From Abelmoschus esculentus (lineage: Eukaryota > Streptophyta > Magnoliopsida > Malvales > Malvaceae), in assembly GCA_035048815.1 (NCBI GenBank), contig JAUCBN010000049.1:7075501-7139500 (forward strand): a stretch of 64,000 nucleotides of DNA. Direction: 5' to 3'. Of the stretch, positions 1 to 12,540 are shown piece by piece. Below the pieces are notes generated by a model that was not told the origin of the DNA, did not search any database, and saw only the letters and a program-made list of their open reading frames with translations. Made by a program: the position numbers and the translations under genes. Each line of letters opens with the position of its first letter. The first letter of the stretch is position 1.

Positions 1-1786
1 GTTTTTTAAGGTTCATAGCATGCATGTCTAAATGGGCTTTCTAGTGAACCCGTCCGAATTTTTTCCGAGTCAAAAGTTCAAAATTTAAGTTTAAGCTATA
101 TAATAAGGTTCAAAAGCCCATAATTAACTTTTTTTACCCAAAAAATTTGATTCAATATCATTTTCGATCGTTTTTTAGGTTTCATAGCGTGCATGTCTAA
201 ATGGGCTTTCTAGTGAAGGCGTTCGTATTTTAACCGATTAAAAATCTCAAAATTTGAGTTTAAGCTGTATAACTTCGTTCAAATGCCCATAATTAACTTT
301 TTGTACCCAATAAAATTGATTTAATATCATTTTCGATCATTTTTAGGGTTTAGAGCATGCATGTCTAAATGGTCTTTCTAGTGAACCCGTTCGAATTTAA
401 CTGATTAAAAAGCTCAAAATTTGAGTTTAAGCTATATGATTTGGTTCAAATGCCCATAAAGTATCTTTTTGTACCCAATAAATTTGATTTAATCTCATTT
501 TCGATCGTTTTTTAGGGTTCATAGCGTGCATGTCTAAATGGGCTTTCTAGTGAACCCGTTCGAATTTTAACTCAGTCAAAAGTTCAAAATTTTAGTTTAA
601 GATGGATAATAAGGTTCAAAAGCCCATAATTACCTGTTTTACCCGAAACATAAGATTTAATATCATTTTCGAACCTTTTTAGGGTTCATAACGTGTATGT
701 CTAAATGGGGTTTCTAGTGAACCCGTTCGAATTTTGACCGAGTCAAAAGTTCAAAATTTTAGTTTAAGTTGTATAATAAGTTTCAAAAGCCCATAATTAA
801 CTTTTTGTACCCAAAAAATTTGATTTAATATCATTTTTGATCCTTTTTAGGGTTCAGAGCGTGCATGTCTAATTGGGCTTTCTAGTGAACCCATTCGAAT
901 TTTAACCAAGTCAAAAGTTCAAAATTTTAGTTTAAGCCGTATAATAAGGTTCAAAACCCCATAATTAACTTTTTTTACCCAAATTTAATATCATTTTCGA
1001 TCGTTTTTTAGGGTTCATAGCATGCATGTCTAAATGGGCTTTCTAGTAAACTTGTTCGAATTTTATCCGAGTCAAAAGTTCAAAATTTAAGTTTAATCTG
1101 TATAATAAGGTTCAAAAACCAATAATTAAATTTTTTTTACCCAAAAAATTTGATTTAATATCATTTTCCATTGTTTTATAAGGTTCAGAGCGTGCATGTC
1201 TAAATGGGCATTCTAGTGAACCCGTTCGAATTTTAACCGAGTCAAAAATTCAAAGTTTTAGTTTAAGCTATATAATAAGATTCAAAAGCCCACAATTAAC
1301 TTTTTGTACCCAAAAAATTTGATTTAATATCATTTTCGATCGTTTTTTAGGGTTCATAGCGTGCATGTCTAAATGGGCTTTCTAGTGAACCCGTTCGAAT
1401 TTTAACCGAGTCAAAAGTTCAAAATTTTAGTTTAAGATGTATAATAAGGTTCAAAAGCCCATAATTAACTTTTTTTACCCAAATTTAATATCATTTTCGA
1501 TCGTTTTTTAGGGTTCATAGCGTGCATGTCTAAATGGGCTTTCTAGTGAACCCGTTCGAATTTTAAACGAGTCAGAAGTTCAAAATTTTAGTTTAAGATG
1601 TATAATAAGGTTCGAAAGCCCATAATTAACTTTTTTTACCCAAAAAATTTGATTTAATATCTTTTTTGATCTTTTTTTAGGGTTCATAACGTGCATGTCT
1701 AAATGGGCTTTCTAGTGAACCCGTTCGAATTTGAACTGGTCAAAACTTCAAAATTTTAGTTTAAGCAGTATAATAAGGTTCAAAAT
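1..1786 (+). repeat. Satellite segment without a strong local higher-order repeat
   Basis: About ten and a half monomers of mixed type. The first monomer occupies 1-169 exactly. Type B-like monomers with a CTCAAAATTTGAG core lie near 248 and 416, and the rest are type A. Two monomers (near 976 and 1481) carry an 8-bp deletion in the ACCCAAAAAATTTGATTTAA region, leaving ACCCAAATTTAA. No adjacent monomers here share enough private variants to mark a recent block duplication. Nothing else is present. Confidence 0.85.
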
Positions 1787-3802
1787 CCCATAATTAACTT
1801 TTTTTACACAAAAAATTTGATTTAATATCATTTTCCATCGTTTTTTAGGGTTCATAGCGTGCATGTCTAAATGGGCTTTCTAGTGAACCCGTTCAAATTT
1901 TAACCGAGACAAAAGTTCAAAATTTTAGTTTAAGCTGTATAATAAGGTTCAAAACCCATAATTAACTTTTTTTACTCAAAAAATCTGATTTAATATCATT
2001 TTCGATCGTTTTTTAGGTTTCATAGCGTGTACGTCTAAATGGGCTTTCTCGTGAACCTGTTCGAATTTTAACCGAGTCAAAAGTTCAAAATTTTAGTTTA
2101 ATCTGTATAATAAGGTTCAAAATCCGATAATTAAATTTTTTTTACCCAAAAAATTTGATTTAATATCATTTTCCATTGTTTTTTAAGGTTCAGAGCGTGC
2201 TTGTCTAAATGGGCTTTCGAGTGAACCCGTTCGAATTTTAACCGATTAAAAAGTTCAAAATTTTACTTTAAGCCGTATAATAAGGTTCAAAAGCCCATAA
2301 TTAACTTTTTGTAACTAAAAAATTTGATTTAATATCATTTTCGATCATTTTTAGGGTTCATACCGTGCATGTCTAAATGGGCTTTCTAGTGAACCCGTTC
2401 GAATTTCAATCGAGTCAAAAGTTCAAAGTTTTAGTTTAAGCTGTATAGTAACTTTCGAAAGCCCATAATTTACTTTTTGTACCCAAAAAATTTGATTTAA
2501 TATCATTTTTGATCCTTTTTAGGGTTCAGAGCGTGCATGTCTAAAAGGGCTTTCTAGAGAACCCATTCGAATTTTAACCAAGTCAAAAGATCAAAATTTT
2601 AGTTTAAGCCGTATAATAAGGTTCAAAAGCCCATAATTAACTTTTTTTACCCAAAAAATTTGATTTAATATCATTTTCGATCGTTTTTTAGGGTTCATAC
2701 CGTGCATGTCTAAATAGGCTTTCTAGTGAACCGGTTCGAATTTTAACCGAGTTAATAGTTCAAAATTTTAGTTTAAGCTGTATAATAAGGTTCAAAAGCC
2801 CATAATTAAATTTTTTTAACCAAAAAATTTGATTTAATATCTTTTTCGATCGTTTTTTAGGATTCATAACGTGCATGTCTAAATGGGCTTTCTAGTAAAC
2901 CCGTTTGAATTTTAACCGAGTCAAAAGTTCAAAGTTTTAGTTTAAGCAGTTTAATAAGGTTCAAAAGCCCATAATTAACTTTTTTTACCCAAATTTAATA
3001 TCATTTTCGATCGTTTTTTAGGGTTCATAGCGTGCATGTCTAAATGGGCTTTCTAGTAAACTTGTTCGAATTTTATCCGAGTCAAAAGTTCAAAATTTTA
3101 GTTTAATCTGTATAATAAGGTTCAAAAACCAATAATTAATTTTTTTTACCCAAAAAATTTTATTTAATATCATTTTCCATCGATTTTTAAGGTTCAGAGT
3201 GTGCATGTCTAAATGGGCTTTCTAGTGAACCCGTTCGAATTTTAACCAATTAAAAAGCTCAGAATTTGAGTTTAAGTTGTATAATAAGGTTCAAAAGCCC
3301 ATAATTAACGTTTTTGACCGAAAAAATTTGATTTAATATCATTTTCGATCGTTTTTAGGGTTCATACCGTGCATGTCTAAATGGGCTTTCTAGTGAACCC
3401 GTTCGAATTTTAACCGAGTCAAAAGTTCAAAATTTTAGTTTAAGCTGTATAATAAGGTTCAAAAGCCCATAATTAACTTTTTTTACCCAAAAAATTTGAT
3501 TTAATTGCATTTTCGGTCGTTTTTTAGGTTTCATAGCGTGTATGTCTAAATGGGCTTTCTAGTGAACCCGTTTCAATCTTAACTGACTAAAAGTTCAAAA
3601 TTTTAATTTAAGCTGCATAATAAGGTTCAAAATCGCATAATTAACTTTTTTTACGCAAAAAAATTTGATTTAATATCTTTTTCGATCGTTTTTTAGGGTT
3701 CATAACGTGCATGTCTGAATGGGGTTTCTAGTGAACCCGTTCGATTTTTAACCGAGTCAAAACTTCAAAATTTTAGTTTAGCCGTATAATAAGGTTCAAA
3801 AG
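1787..3802 (+). repeat. 12-monomer higher-order unit, copy 1 (2016 bp)
   Basis: First copy of a 12-monomer block that repeats immediately downstream at 3803. Private variants shared by both copies include ACTCAAAAAATCTG, the GTGTACGTC and CTTTCTCGTG changes, GTGCTTGTC, CTTTCGAGTG, AAAAGGGCTTTCTAGAGAA, GAACCGGTTCG, and TTGCATTTTCGGTCG. Left of 1786 the two copies diverge at once (AATCCC versus AGCCC), which places the junction. One member carries the 8-bp ACCCAAATTTAA deletion (near 2991, repeated near 5008). Confidence 0.93.
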
Positions 3803-5819
3803 CCCATAATTAACTTTTTTTACACAAAAAATTTGATTTAATATCATTTTCCATCGTTTTTTAGGGTTCATAGCGTGCATGTCTAAATGGGCTTTCTAGT
3901 GAACCCGTTCAAATTTTAACCGAGACAAAAGTTCAAAATTTTAGTTTAAGCTGTATAATAAGGTTCAAAACCCATAATTAACTTTTTTTACTCAAAAAAT
4001 CTGATTTAATATCATTTTCGATCGTTTTTTTAGGTTTCATAGCGTGTACGTCTAAATGGGCTTTCTCGTGAACCCGTTCGAATTTTAACCGAGTCAAAAG
4101 TTCAAAATTTTAGTTTAATCTGTATAATAAGGTTCAAAATCCGATAATTAAATTTTTTTTACCCAAAAAATTTGATTTAATATCATTTTCCATTGTTTTT
4201 TAAGGTTCAGAGCGTGCTTGTCTAAATGGGCTTTCGAGTGAACCCGTTCGAATTTTAACCGATTAAAAAGTTCAAAATTTTACTTTAAGCCGTATAATAA
4301 GGTTCAAAAGCCCATAATTAACTTTTTGTAACTAAAAAATTTGATTTAATATCATTTTCGATCATTTTTAGGGTTCATACCGTGCATGTCTAAATGGGCT
4401 TTCTAGTGAACCCGTTCGAATTTCAATCGAGTCAAAAGTTCAAAGTTTTAGTTTAAGCTGTATAGTAACTTTCGAAAGCCCATAATTTACTTTTTGTACC
4501 CAAAAAATTTGATTTAATATCATTTTTGATCCTTTTTAGGGTTCAGAGCGTGCATGTCTAAAAGGGCTTTCTAGAGAACCCATTCGAATTTTAACCAAGT
4601 CAAAAGATCAAAATTTTAGTTTAAGCCGTATAATAAGGTTCAAAAGCCCATAATTAACTTTTTTTACCCAAAAAATTTGATTTAATATCATTTTCGATCG
4701 TTTTTTAGGGTTCATACCGTGCATGTCTAAATAGGCTTTCTAGTGAACCGGTTCGAATTTTAACCGAGTTAATAGTTCAAAATTTTAGTTTAAGCTGTAT
4801 AATAAGGTTCAAAAGCCCATAATTAAATTTTTTTAACCAAAAAATTTGATTTAATATCTTTTTCGATCGTTTTTTAGGATTCATAACGTGCATGTCTAAA
4901 TGGGCTTTCTAGTAAACCCGTTTGAATTTTAACCGAGTCAAAAGTTCAAAGTTTTAGTTTAAGCAGTTTAATAAGGTTCAAAAGCCCATAATTAACTTTT
5001 TTTACCCAAATTTAATATCATTTTCGATCGTTTTTTAGGGTTCATAGCGTGCATGTCTAAATGGGCTTTCTAGTAAACTTGTTCGAATTTTATCCGAGTC
5101 AAAAGTTCAAAATTTTAGTTTAATCTGTATAATAAGGTTCAAAAACCAATAATTAATTTTTTTTACCCAAAAAATTTTATTTAATATCATTTTCCATCGA
5201 TTTTTAAGGTTCAGAGTGTGCATGTCTAAATGGGCTTTCTAGTGAACCCGTTCGAATTTTAACCAATTAAAAAGCTCAGAATTTGAGTTTAAGTTGTATA
5301 ATAAGGTTCAAAAGCCCATAATTAACGTTTTTGACCGAAAAAATTTGATTTAATATCATTTTCGATCGTTTTTAGGGTTCATACCGTGCATGTCTAAATG
5401 GGCTTTCTAGTGAACCCGTTCGAATTTTAACCGAGTCAAAAGTTCAAAATTTTAGTTTAAGCTGTATAATAAGGTTCAAAAGCCCATAATTAACTTTTTT
5501 TACCCAAAAAATTTGATTTAATTGCATTTTCGGTCGTTTTTTAGGTTTCATAGCGTGTATGTCTAAATGGGCTTTCTAGTGAACCCGTTTCAATCTTAAC
5601 TGACTAAAAGTTCAAAATTTTAATTTAAGCTGCATAATAAGGTTCAAAATCGCATAATTAACTTTTTTTACGCAAAAAAATTTGATTTAATATCTTTTTC
5701 GATCGTTTTTTAGGGTTCATAACGTGCATGTCTGAATGGGGTTTCTAGTGAACCCGTTCGATTTTTAACCGAGTCAAAACTTCAAAATTTTAGTTTAGCC
5801 GTATAATAAGGTTCAAAAG
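3803..5819 (+). repeat. 12-monomer higher-order unit, copy 2 (2017 bp)
   Basis: Adjacent direct copy of 1787-3802. By eye I found only two differences: C at 4075 for T at 2058, and one extra T in the T-run near 4028, which moves the period from 2016 to 2017. Such near-identity between adjacent 2-kb blocks, while neighbouring monomers differ freely, indicates a very recent unequal exchange or slippage event, or an assembly duplication. Its last ~630 bp (from about 5186) is also the first part of the 10-monomer repeat that follows, so the two repeat systems overlap. Confidence 0.93.
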
Positions 5820-6871
5820 CCCATAATTAACTTTTTTTACACAAAAAATTTGATTTAATATCATTTTCCATTGTTTTTTAGGGTTCATAGCGTGCATGTC
5901 TAAATGGTATTTCTAGTGAACCCGTTCGAATTTTAACCGAGACAAAACTTCAAAATTTAGTTTAAGCTGTATAATAAGGTTCAAAAGCCCATAATTAACT
6001 TTTTTTACCCAAAAAATTTGATTTAATATCATTTTCGATCGTTTTTTAGGTTTCATAGCGTGTATGTCGGAATGGGCTTTCTAGTGAACCCTTTCGATTT
6101 TTAAGCGAGTCAAAAGTTCAAAATTTTACTTTAACATGTATAATAAGGTTCAAAAGCCCATAATTAACTTTTTTTACCTAAAAAATTTGATTTAATGTCA
6201 TTTTCGATCGTTTTTTAGGTTTCATAACGTGTATGTCTAAATGGGCTTTCTAGTGAACCCGTTCGAATTTTAATCGAGTCAAAAGTTCAAAGTTTTAGTT
6301 TAAGCTGTATAATAACTTTCGAAAGCCCATAATTAACTTTTTGTGCCAAAAAAATTTGATTTAATATCATTTACGATCGTTTTTTAGGGTTCATAGCGTG
6401 CATGTCTAAATGGGCTTTCTAGTGAACCCGTTCGAATTTTAACCGACTCAAAAGTTCAAAATTTTAGTTTAAGCTGTATAGTAAGGTTCAAAAGCCCATA
6501 ATTAACTTTTTTTACCCAAAAAATTTGATTTAATATCTTTTTTGATCATTTTTTAGGGTTCATAACGTGCATGTCTAAATGGGCTTTCTAGTGAACCCGT
6601 TCGAATTTTAACCGACTCAAAAGTTCAAAATTTTAGTTTAAGCTGTATAGTAAGGTTCAAAAGCCCATAATTAACTTTTTTTACCCAAAAAATTTGATTT
6701 AATATCTTTTTTGATCATTTTTTAGGGTTCATAACGTGCATGTCTAAATGGGCTTTCTAGTGAACCCGTTCGAATTTTAACGAGTCAAAAGTTCAAAATT
6801 TTAGTTTAAGCTGTATAATAATGTTCAAAATCCGATAATTAATTTTTTTTACCCAAAAAATTTTATTTAAC
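5186..6871 (+). repeat. 10-monomer higher-order unit, copy 1 (1686 bp)
   Basis: Block beginning at the marker TATCATTTTCCATCGATTTTTAAGG and repeated 1686 bp downstream. Diagnostic private variants are AGTGTGCATG, a type B-like monomer (AATTAAAAAGCTCAGAATTTGAG), ACGTTTTTGACCG, TTGCATTTTCGGTCG, GAATGGGGTTTC, AAATGGTATTTC, GTATGTCGGAATGG and the pair of near-identical TTTTTTGATCATTTTTTAGG monomers. Compared with copy 2, the only clear changes I saw are TATC/CATC at the start and ATACCG/ATAACG near 5383. Confidence 0.92.
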
Positions 6872-8557
6872 ATCATTTTCCATCGATTTTTAAGGTTCAG
6901 AGTGTGCATGTCTAAATGGGCTTTCTAGTGAACCCGTTCGAATTTTAACCAATTAAAAAGCTCAGAATTTGAGTTTAAGTTGTATAATAAGGTTCAAAAG
7001 CCCATAATTAACGTTTTTGACCGAAAAAATTTGATTTAATATCATTTTCGATCGTTTTTAGGGTTCATAACGTGCATGTCTAAATGGGCTTTCTAGTGAA
7101 CCCGTTCGAATTTTAACCGAGTCAAAAGTTCAAAATTTTAGTTTAAGCTGTATAATAAGGTTCAAAAGCCCATAATTAACTTTTTTTACCCAAAAAATTT
7201 GATTTAATTGCATTTTCGGTCGTTTTTTAGGTTTCATAGCGTGTATGTCTAAATGGGCTTTCTAGTGAACCCGTTTCAATCTTAACTGACTAAAAGTTCA
7301 AAATTTTAATTTAAGCTGCATAATAAGGTTCAAAATCGCATAATTAACTTTTTTTACGCAAAAAAATTTGATTTAATATCTTTTTCGATCGTTTTTTAGG
7401 GTTCATAACGTGCATGTCTGAATGGGGTTTCTAGTGAACCCGTTCGATTTTTAACCGAGTCAAAACTTCAAAATTTTAGTTTAGCCGTATAATAAGGTTC
7501 AAAAGCCCATAATTAACTTTTTTTACACAAAAAATTTGATTTAATATCATTTTCCATTGTTTTTTAGGGTTCATAGCGTGCATGTCTAAATGGTATTTCT
7601 AGTGAACCCGTTCGAATTTTAACCGAGACAAAACTTCAAAATTTAGTTTAAGCTGTATAATAAGGTTCAAAAGCCCATAATTAACTTTTTTTACCCAAAA
7701 AATTTGATTTAATATCATTTTCGATCGTTTTTTAGGTTTCATAGCGTGTATGTCGGAATGGGCTTTCTAGTGAACCCTTTCGATTTTTAAGCGAGTCAAA
7801 AGTTCAAAATTTTACTTTAACATGTATAATAAGGTTCAAAAGCCCATAATTAACTTTTTTTACCTAAAAAATTTGATTTAATGTCATTTTCGATCGTTTT
7901 TTAGGTTTCATAACGTGTATGTCTAAATGGGCTTTCTAGTGAACCCGTTCGAATTTTAATCGAGTCAAAAGTTCAAAGTTTTAGTTTAAGCTGTATAATA
8001 ACTTTCGAAAGCCCATAATTAACTTTTTGTGCCAAAAAAATTTGATTTAATATCATTTACGATCGTTTTTTAGGGTTCATAGCGTGCATGTCTAAATGGG
8101 CTTTCTAGTGAACCCGTTCGAATTTTAACCGACTCAAAAGTTCAAAATTTTAGTTTAAGCTGTATAGTAAGGTTCAAAAGCCCATAATTAACTTTTTTTA
8201 CCCAAAAAATTTGATTTAATATCTTTTTTGATCATTTTTTAGGGTTCATAACGTGCATGTCTAAATGGGCTTTCTAGTGAACCCGTTCGAATTTTAACCG
8301 ACTCAAAAGTTCAAAATTTTAGTTTAAGCTGTATAGTAAGGTTCAAAAGCCCATAATTAACTTTTTTTACCCAAAAAATTTGATTTAATATCTTTTTTGA
8401 TCATTTTTTAGGGTTCATAACGTGCATGTCTAAATGGGCTTTCTAGTGAACCCGTTCGAATTTTAACGAGTCAAAAGTTCAAAATTTTAGTTTAAGCTGT
8501 ATAATAATGTTCAAAATCCGATAATTAATTTTTTTTACCCAAAAAATTTTATTTAAC
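6872..8557 (+). repeat. 10-monomer higher-order unit, copy 2 (1686 bp)
   Basis: Direct tandem copy of 5186-6871 with the same ordered set of private variants. It is also the first part of the 17-monomer unit 6875-9739, because the same 10-mer recurs at 9738-11422 with the downstream 7-mer attached. The ATAACG variant near 7069 is private to this copy. Confidence 0.92.
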
Positions 8558-9739
8558 ATCATTTTCCATCGATTTTTAAGGTTCAGAGTGTGCATGTCTA
8601 AATGGGCTTTCTAGTGAACCCGTTCGAATTTTAACCAATTAAAAAGCTCAGAATTTGAGTTTAAGTTGTATAATAAGGTTCAAAAGCCCATAATTAACGT
8701 TTTTCACCGAAAAAATTTGATTTAATATCATTTTCGATCGTTTTTAGGGTTCATACCGTGCATGTCTAAATGGGCTTTCTAGTGAACCCGTTCGAATTTT
8801 AACCGAGTCAAAAGTTCAAAATTTTAGTTTAAGTTGTATAATAAGGTTCAAAAGCCCATAATTAACTTTTTTTACCCAAAAAATTTGATTTAATTGCATT
8901 TTCGGTCGTTTTTTAGGTTTCATAGCGTGTATGTCTAAATGGGCTTTCTAGTGAACCCGTTTCAATTTTAACTGACTAAAAGTTCAAAATTTTAATTTAA
9001 GCTGCATAATAAGGTTCAAAATCGCATAATTAACTTTTTTTACGCAAAAAAATTTGATTTAATATCTTTTTCGATCGTTTTTTAGGGTTCATAACGTGCA
9101 TGTCTGAATGGGGTTTCTAGTGAACCCGTTCGATTTTTAACCGAGTCAAAACTTCAAAATTTTAGTTTAGCCGTATAATAAGGTTCAAAAGCCCATAATT
9201 AACTTTTTTTACACAAAAAATTTGATTTAATATCATTTTCCATTGTTTTTTAGGGTTCATAGCGTGCATGTCTAAATGGGATTTCTAGTGAACCCGTTCG
9301 AATTTTAACCGAGACAAAACTTCAAAATTTAGTTTAAGCTGTATAATAAGGTTCAAAAGCCCATAATTAACTTTTTTTACCCAAAAAATTTGATTTAATA
9401 TCATTTTCGATCGTTTTTTAGGTTTCATAGCGTGTATGTCGGAATGGGCTTTCTAGTGAACCCGTTCGAATTTTAACCGACTCAAAAGTTCAAAATTTAG
9501 TTTAAGCTGTATAATAAGGTTCAAAAGCCCATAATTAACTTTTTGTGCCAAAAAAATTTGATTTAATATCATTTTTGATCATTTTTTAGGGTTCATAACG
9601 TGCATGTCTAAATGGGCTTTCTAGTGAACCCGTTCGAATTTTAACCGACTCAAAAGTTCAAAATTTTAGTTTAATCTGTATAATAAGGTTCAAAAACCAA
9701 TAATTAATTTTTTTTACCCAAAAAATTTTATTTAATATC
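6875..9739 (+). repeat. 17-monomer superunit (10+7), copy 1 (2865 bp)
   Basis: The 10-mer at 6872 and the shortened 7-mer at 8558 together form a block that recurs as a whole at 9740-12540. Both copies have the private TTTTTCACCG, CAATTTTAACTG and AAATGGGATTTC variants in their 7-mer part, which shows that the composite was duplicated after the 7-mer had formed. This makes it a second-level repeat. Confidence 0.88.
8558..9737 (+). repeat. Shortened 7-monomer derivative of the 10-mer unit (1180 bp)
   Basis: Follows the 10-mer order up to about 9462 (the GTATGTCGGAATGG monomer), then lacks three monomers' worth of sequence and rejoins the tail. Private changes include TTTTTCACCG for TTTTTGACCG (8705), AGTTGTAT near 8833, CAATTTTAACTG near 8963 and GGGATTTC near 9278. 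The break fits an out-of-register exchange between related monomers inside the unit. The same shortened form with the same private changes recurs from 11423. Confidence 0.88.
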
Positions 9740-11422
9740 ATTTTCCATCGATTTTTAAGGTTCAGAGTGTGCATGTCTAAATGGGCTTTCTAGTGAACCC
9801 GTTCGAATTTTAACCAATTAAAAAGCTCAGAATTTGAGTTTAAGTTGTATAATAAGGTTCAAAAGCCCATAATTAACGTTTTTGACCGAAAAAATTTGAT
9901 TTAATATCATTTTCGATCGTTTTTAGGGTTCATACCGTGCATGTCTAAATGGGCTTTCTAGTGAACCCGTTCGAATTTTAACCGAGTCAAAAGTTCAAAA
10001 TTTTAGTTTAAGCTGTATAATAAGGTTCAAAAGCCCATAATTAACTTTTTTTACCCAAAAAATTTGATTTAATTGCATTTTCGGTCGTTTTTTAGGTTTC
10101 ATAGCGTGTATGTCTAAATGGGCTTTCTAGTGAACCCGTTTCAATCTTAACTGACTAAAAGTTCAAAATTTTAATTTAAGCTGCATAATAAGGTTCAAAA
10201 TCGCATAATTAACTTTTTTTACGCAAAAAAATTTGATTTAATATCTTTTTCGATCGTTTTTTAGGGTTCATAACGTGCATGTCTGAATGGGGTTTCTAGT
10301 GAACCCGTTCGATTTTTAACCGAGTCAAAACTTCAAAATTTTAGTTTAGCCGTATAATAAGGTTCAAAAGCCCATAATTAACTTTTTTTACACAAAAAAT
10401 TTGATTTAATATCATTTTCCATTGTTTTTTAGGGTTCATAGCGTGCATGTCTAAATGGTATTTCTAGTGAACCCGTTCGAATTTTAACCGAGACAAAACT
10501 TCAAAATTTAGTTTAAGCTGTATAATAAGGTTCAAAAGCCCATAATTAACTTTTTTTACCCAAAAAATTTGATTTAATATCATTTTCGATCGTTTTTTAG
10601 GTTTCATAGCGTGTATGTCGGAATGGGCTTTCTAGTGAACCCTTTCGATTTTTAAGCGAGTCAAAAGTTCAAAATTTTACTTTAACATGTATAATAAGGT
10701 TCAAAAGCCCATAATTAACTTTTTTTACCTAAAAAATTTGATTTAATGTCATTTTCGATTGTTTTTTAGGTTTCATAACGTGTATGTCTAAATGGGCTTT
10801 CTAGTGAACCCGTTCGAATTTTAATCGAGTCAAAAGTTCAAAGTTTTAGTTTAAGCTGTATAATAACTTTCGAAAGCCCATAATTAACTTTTTGTGCCAA
10901 AAAAATTTGATTTAATATCATTTACGATCGTTTTTTAGGGTTCATAGCGTGCATGTCTAAATGGGCTTTCTAGTGAACCCGTTCGAATTTTAACCGACTC
11001 AAAAGTTCAAAATTTTAGTTTAAGCTGTATAGTAAGGTTCAAAAGCCCATAATTAACTTTTTTTACCCAAAAAATTTGATTTAATATCTTTTTTGATCAT
11101 TTTTTAGGGTTCATAACGTGCATGTCTAAATGGGCTTTCTAGTGAACCCGTTCGAATTTTAACCGACTCAAAAGTTCAAAATTTTAGTTTAAGCTGTATA
11201 GTAAGGTTCAAAAGCCCATAATTAACTTTTTTTACCCAAAAAATTTGATTTAATATCTTTTTTGATCATTTTTTAGGGTTCATAACGTGCATGTCTAAAT
11301 GGGCTTTCTAGTGAACCCGTTCGAATTTTAACGAGTCAAAAGTTCAAAATTTTAGTTTAAGCTGTATAATAATGTTCAAAATCCGATAATTAATTTTTTT
11401 TACCCAAAAAATTTTATTTAAC
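9738..11422 (+). repeat. 10-monomer higher-order unit, copy 3 (1685 bp), start of second 17-mer
   Basis: Ten-monomer unit matching 6872-8557 at a distance of about 2865 bp. It carries CGATTG near 10758 where the earlier copy has CGATCG, and ATACCG near 9928 where the earlier copy has ATAACG. It starts the second 17-mer copy. Confidence 0.9.
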
Positions 11423-12540
11423 ATCATTTTCCATCGATTTTTAAGGTTCAGAGTGTGCATGTCTAAATGGGCTTTCTAGTGAACCCGTTCGAATTTTAAC
11501 CAATTAAAAAGCTCAGAATTTGAGTTTAAGTTGTATAATAAGGTTCAAAAGCCCATAATTAACGTTTTTCACCGAAAAAATTTGATTTAATATCATTTTC
11601 GATCGTTTTTAGGGTTCATACCGTGCATGTCTAAATGGGCTTTCTAGTGAACCCGTTCGAATTTTAACCGAGTCAAAAGTTCAAAATTTTAGTTTAAGTT
11701 GTATAATAAGGTTCAAAAGCCCATAATTAACTTTTTTTACCCAAAAAATTTGATTTAATTGCATTTTCGGTCGTTTTTTAGGTTTCATAGCGTGTATGTC
11801 TAAATGGGCTTTCTAGTGAACCCGTTTCAATTTTAACTGACTAAAAGTTCAAAATTTTAATTTAAGCTGCATAATAAGGTTCAAAATCGCATAATTAACT
11901 TTTTTTACGCAAAAAAATTTGATTTAATATCTTTTTCGATCGTTTTTTAGGGTTCATAACGTGCATGTCTGAATGGGGTTTCTAGTGAACCCGTTCGATT
12001 TTTAACCGAGTCAAAACTTCAAAATTTTAGTTTAGCCGTATAATAAGGTTCAAAAGCCCATAATTAACTTTTTTTACACAAAAAATTTGATTTAATATCA
12101 TTTTCCATTGTTTTTTAGGGTTCATAGCGTGCATGTCTAAATGGGATTTCTAGTGAACCCGTTCGAATTTTAACCGAGACAAAACTTCAAAATTTAGTTT
12201 AAGCTGTATAATAAGGTTCAAAAGCCCATAATTAACTTTTTTTACCCAAAAAATTTGATTTAATATCATTTTCGATCGTTTTTTAGGTTTCATAGCGTGT
12301 ATGTCGGAATGGGCTTTCTAGTGAACCCGTTCGAATTTTAACCGACTCAAAAGTTCAAAATTTAGTTTAAGCTGTATAATAAGGTTCAAAAGCCCATAAT
12401 TAACTTTTTGTGCCAAAAAAATTTGATTTAATATCATTTTTGATCATTTTTTAGGGTTCATAACGTGCATGTCTAAATGGGCTTTCTAGTGAACCCGTTC
12501 GAATTTTAACCGACTCAAAAGTTCAAAATTTTAGTTTAAG
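9740..12540 (+). repeat. 17-monomer superunit (10+7), copy 2
   Basis: Matches 6875-9675 base for base with few exceptions seen by eye. The match ends near 12540, where this copy reads GTATAGTAAGG and AAAGCCC while copy 1 reads GTATAATAAGG and AAACCAATAATT. Downstream monomers return to diverged sequence. Confidence 0.88.

Noticed and set aside
5820..5880. TATA-like and poly(A)-signal-like strings in every monomer
   Set aside because: Words such as TATAATAAGG and AATAAGG are expected in 31% GC repeats, occur in every copy, and have no associated coding or RNA feature.
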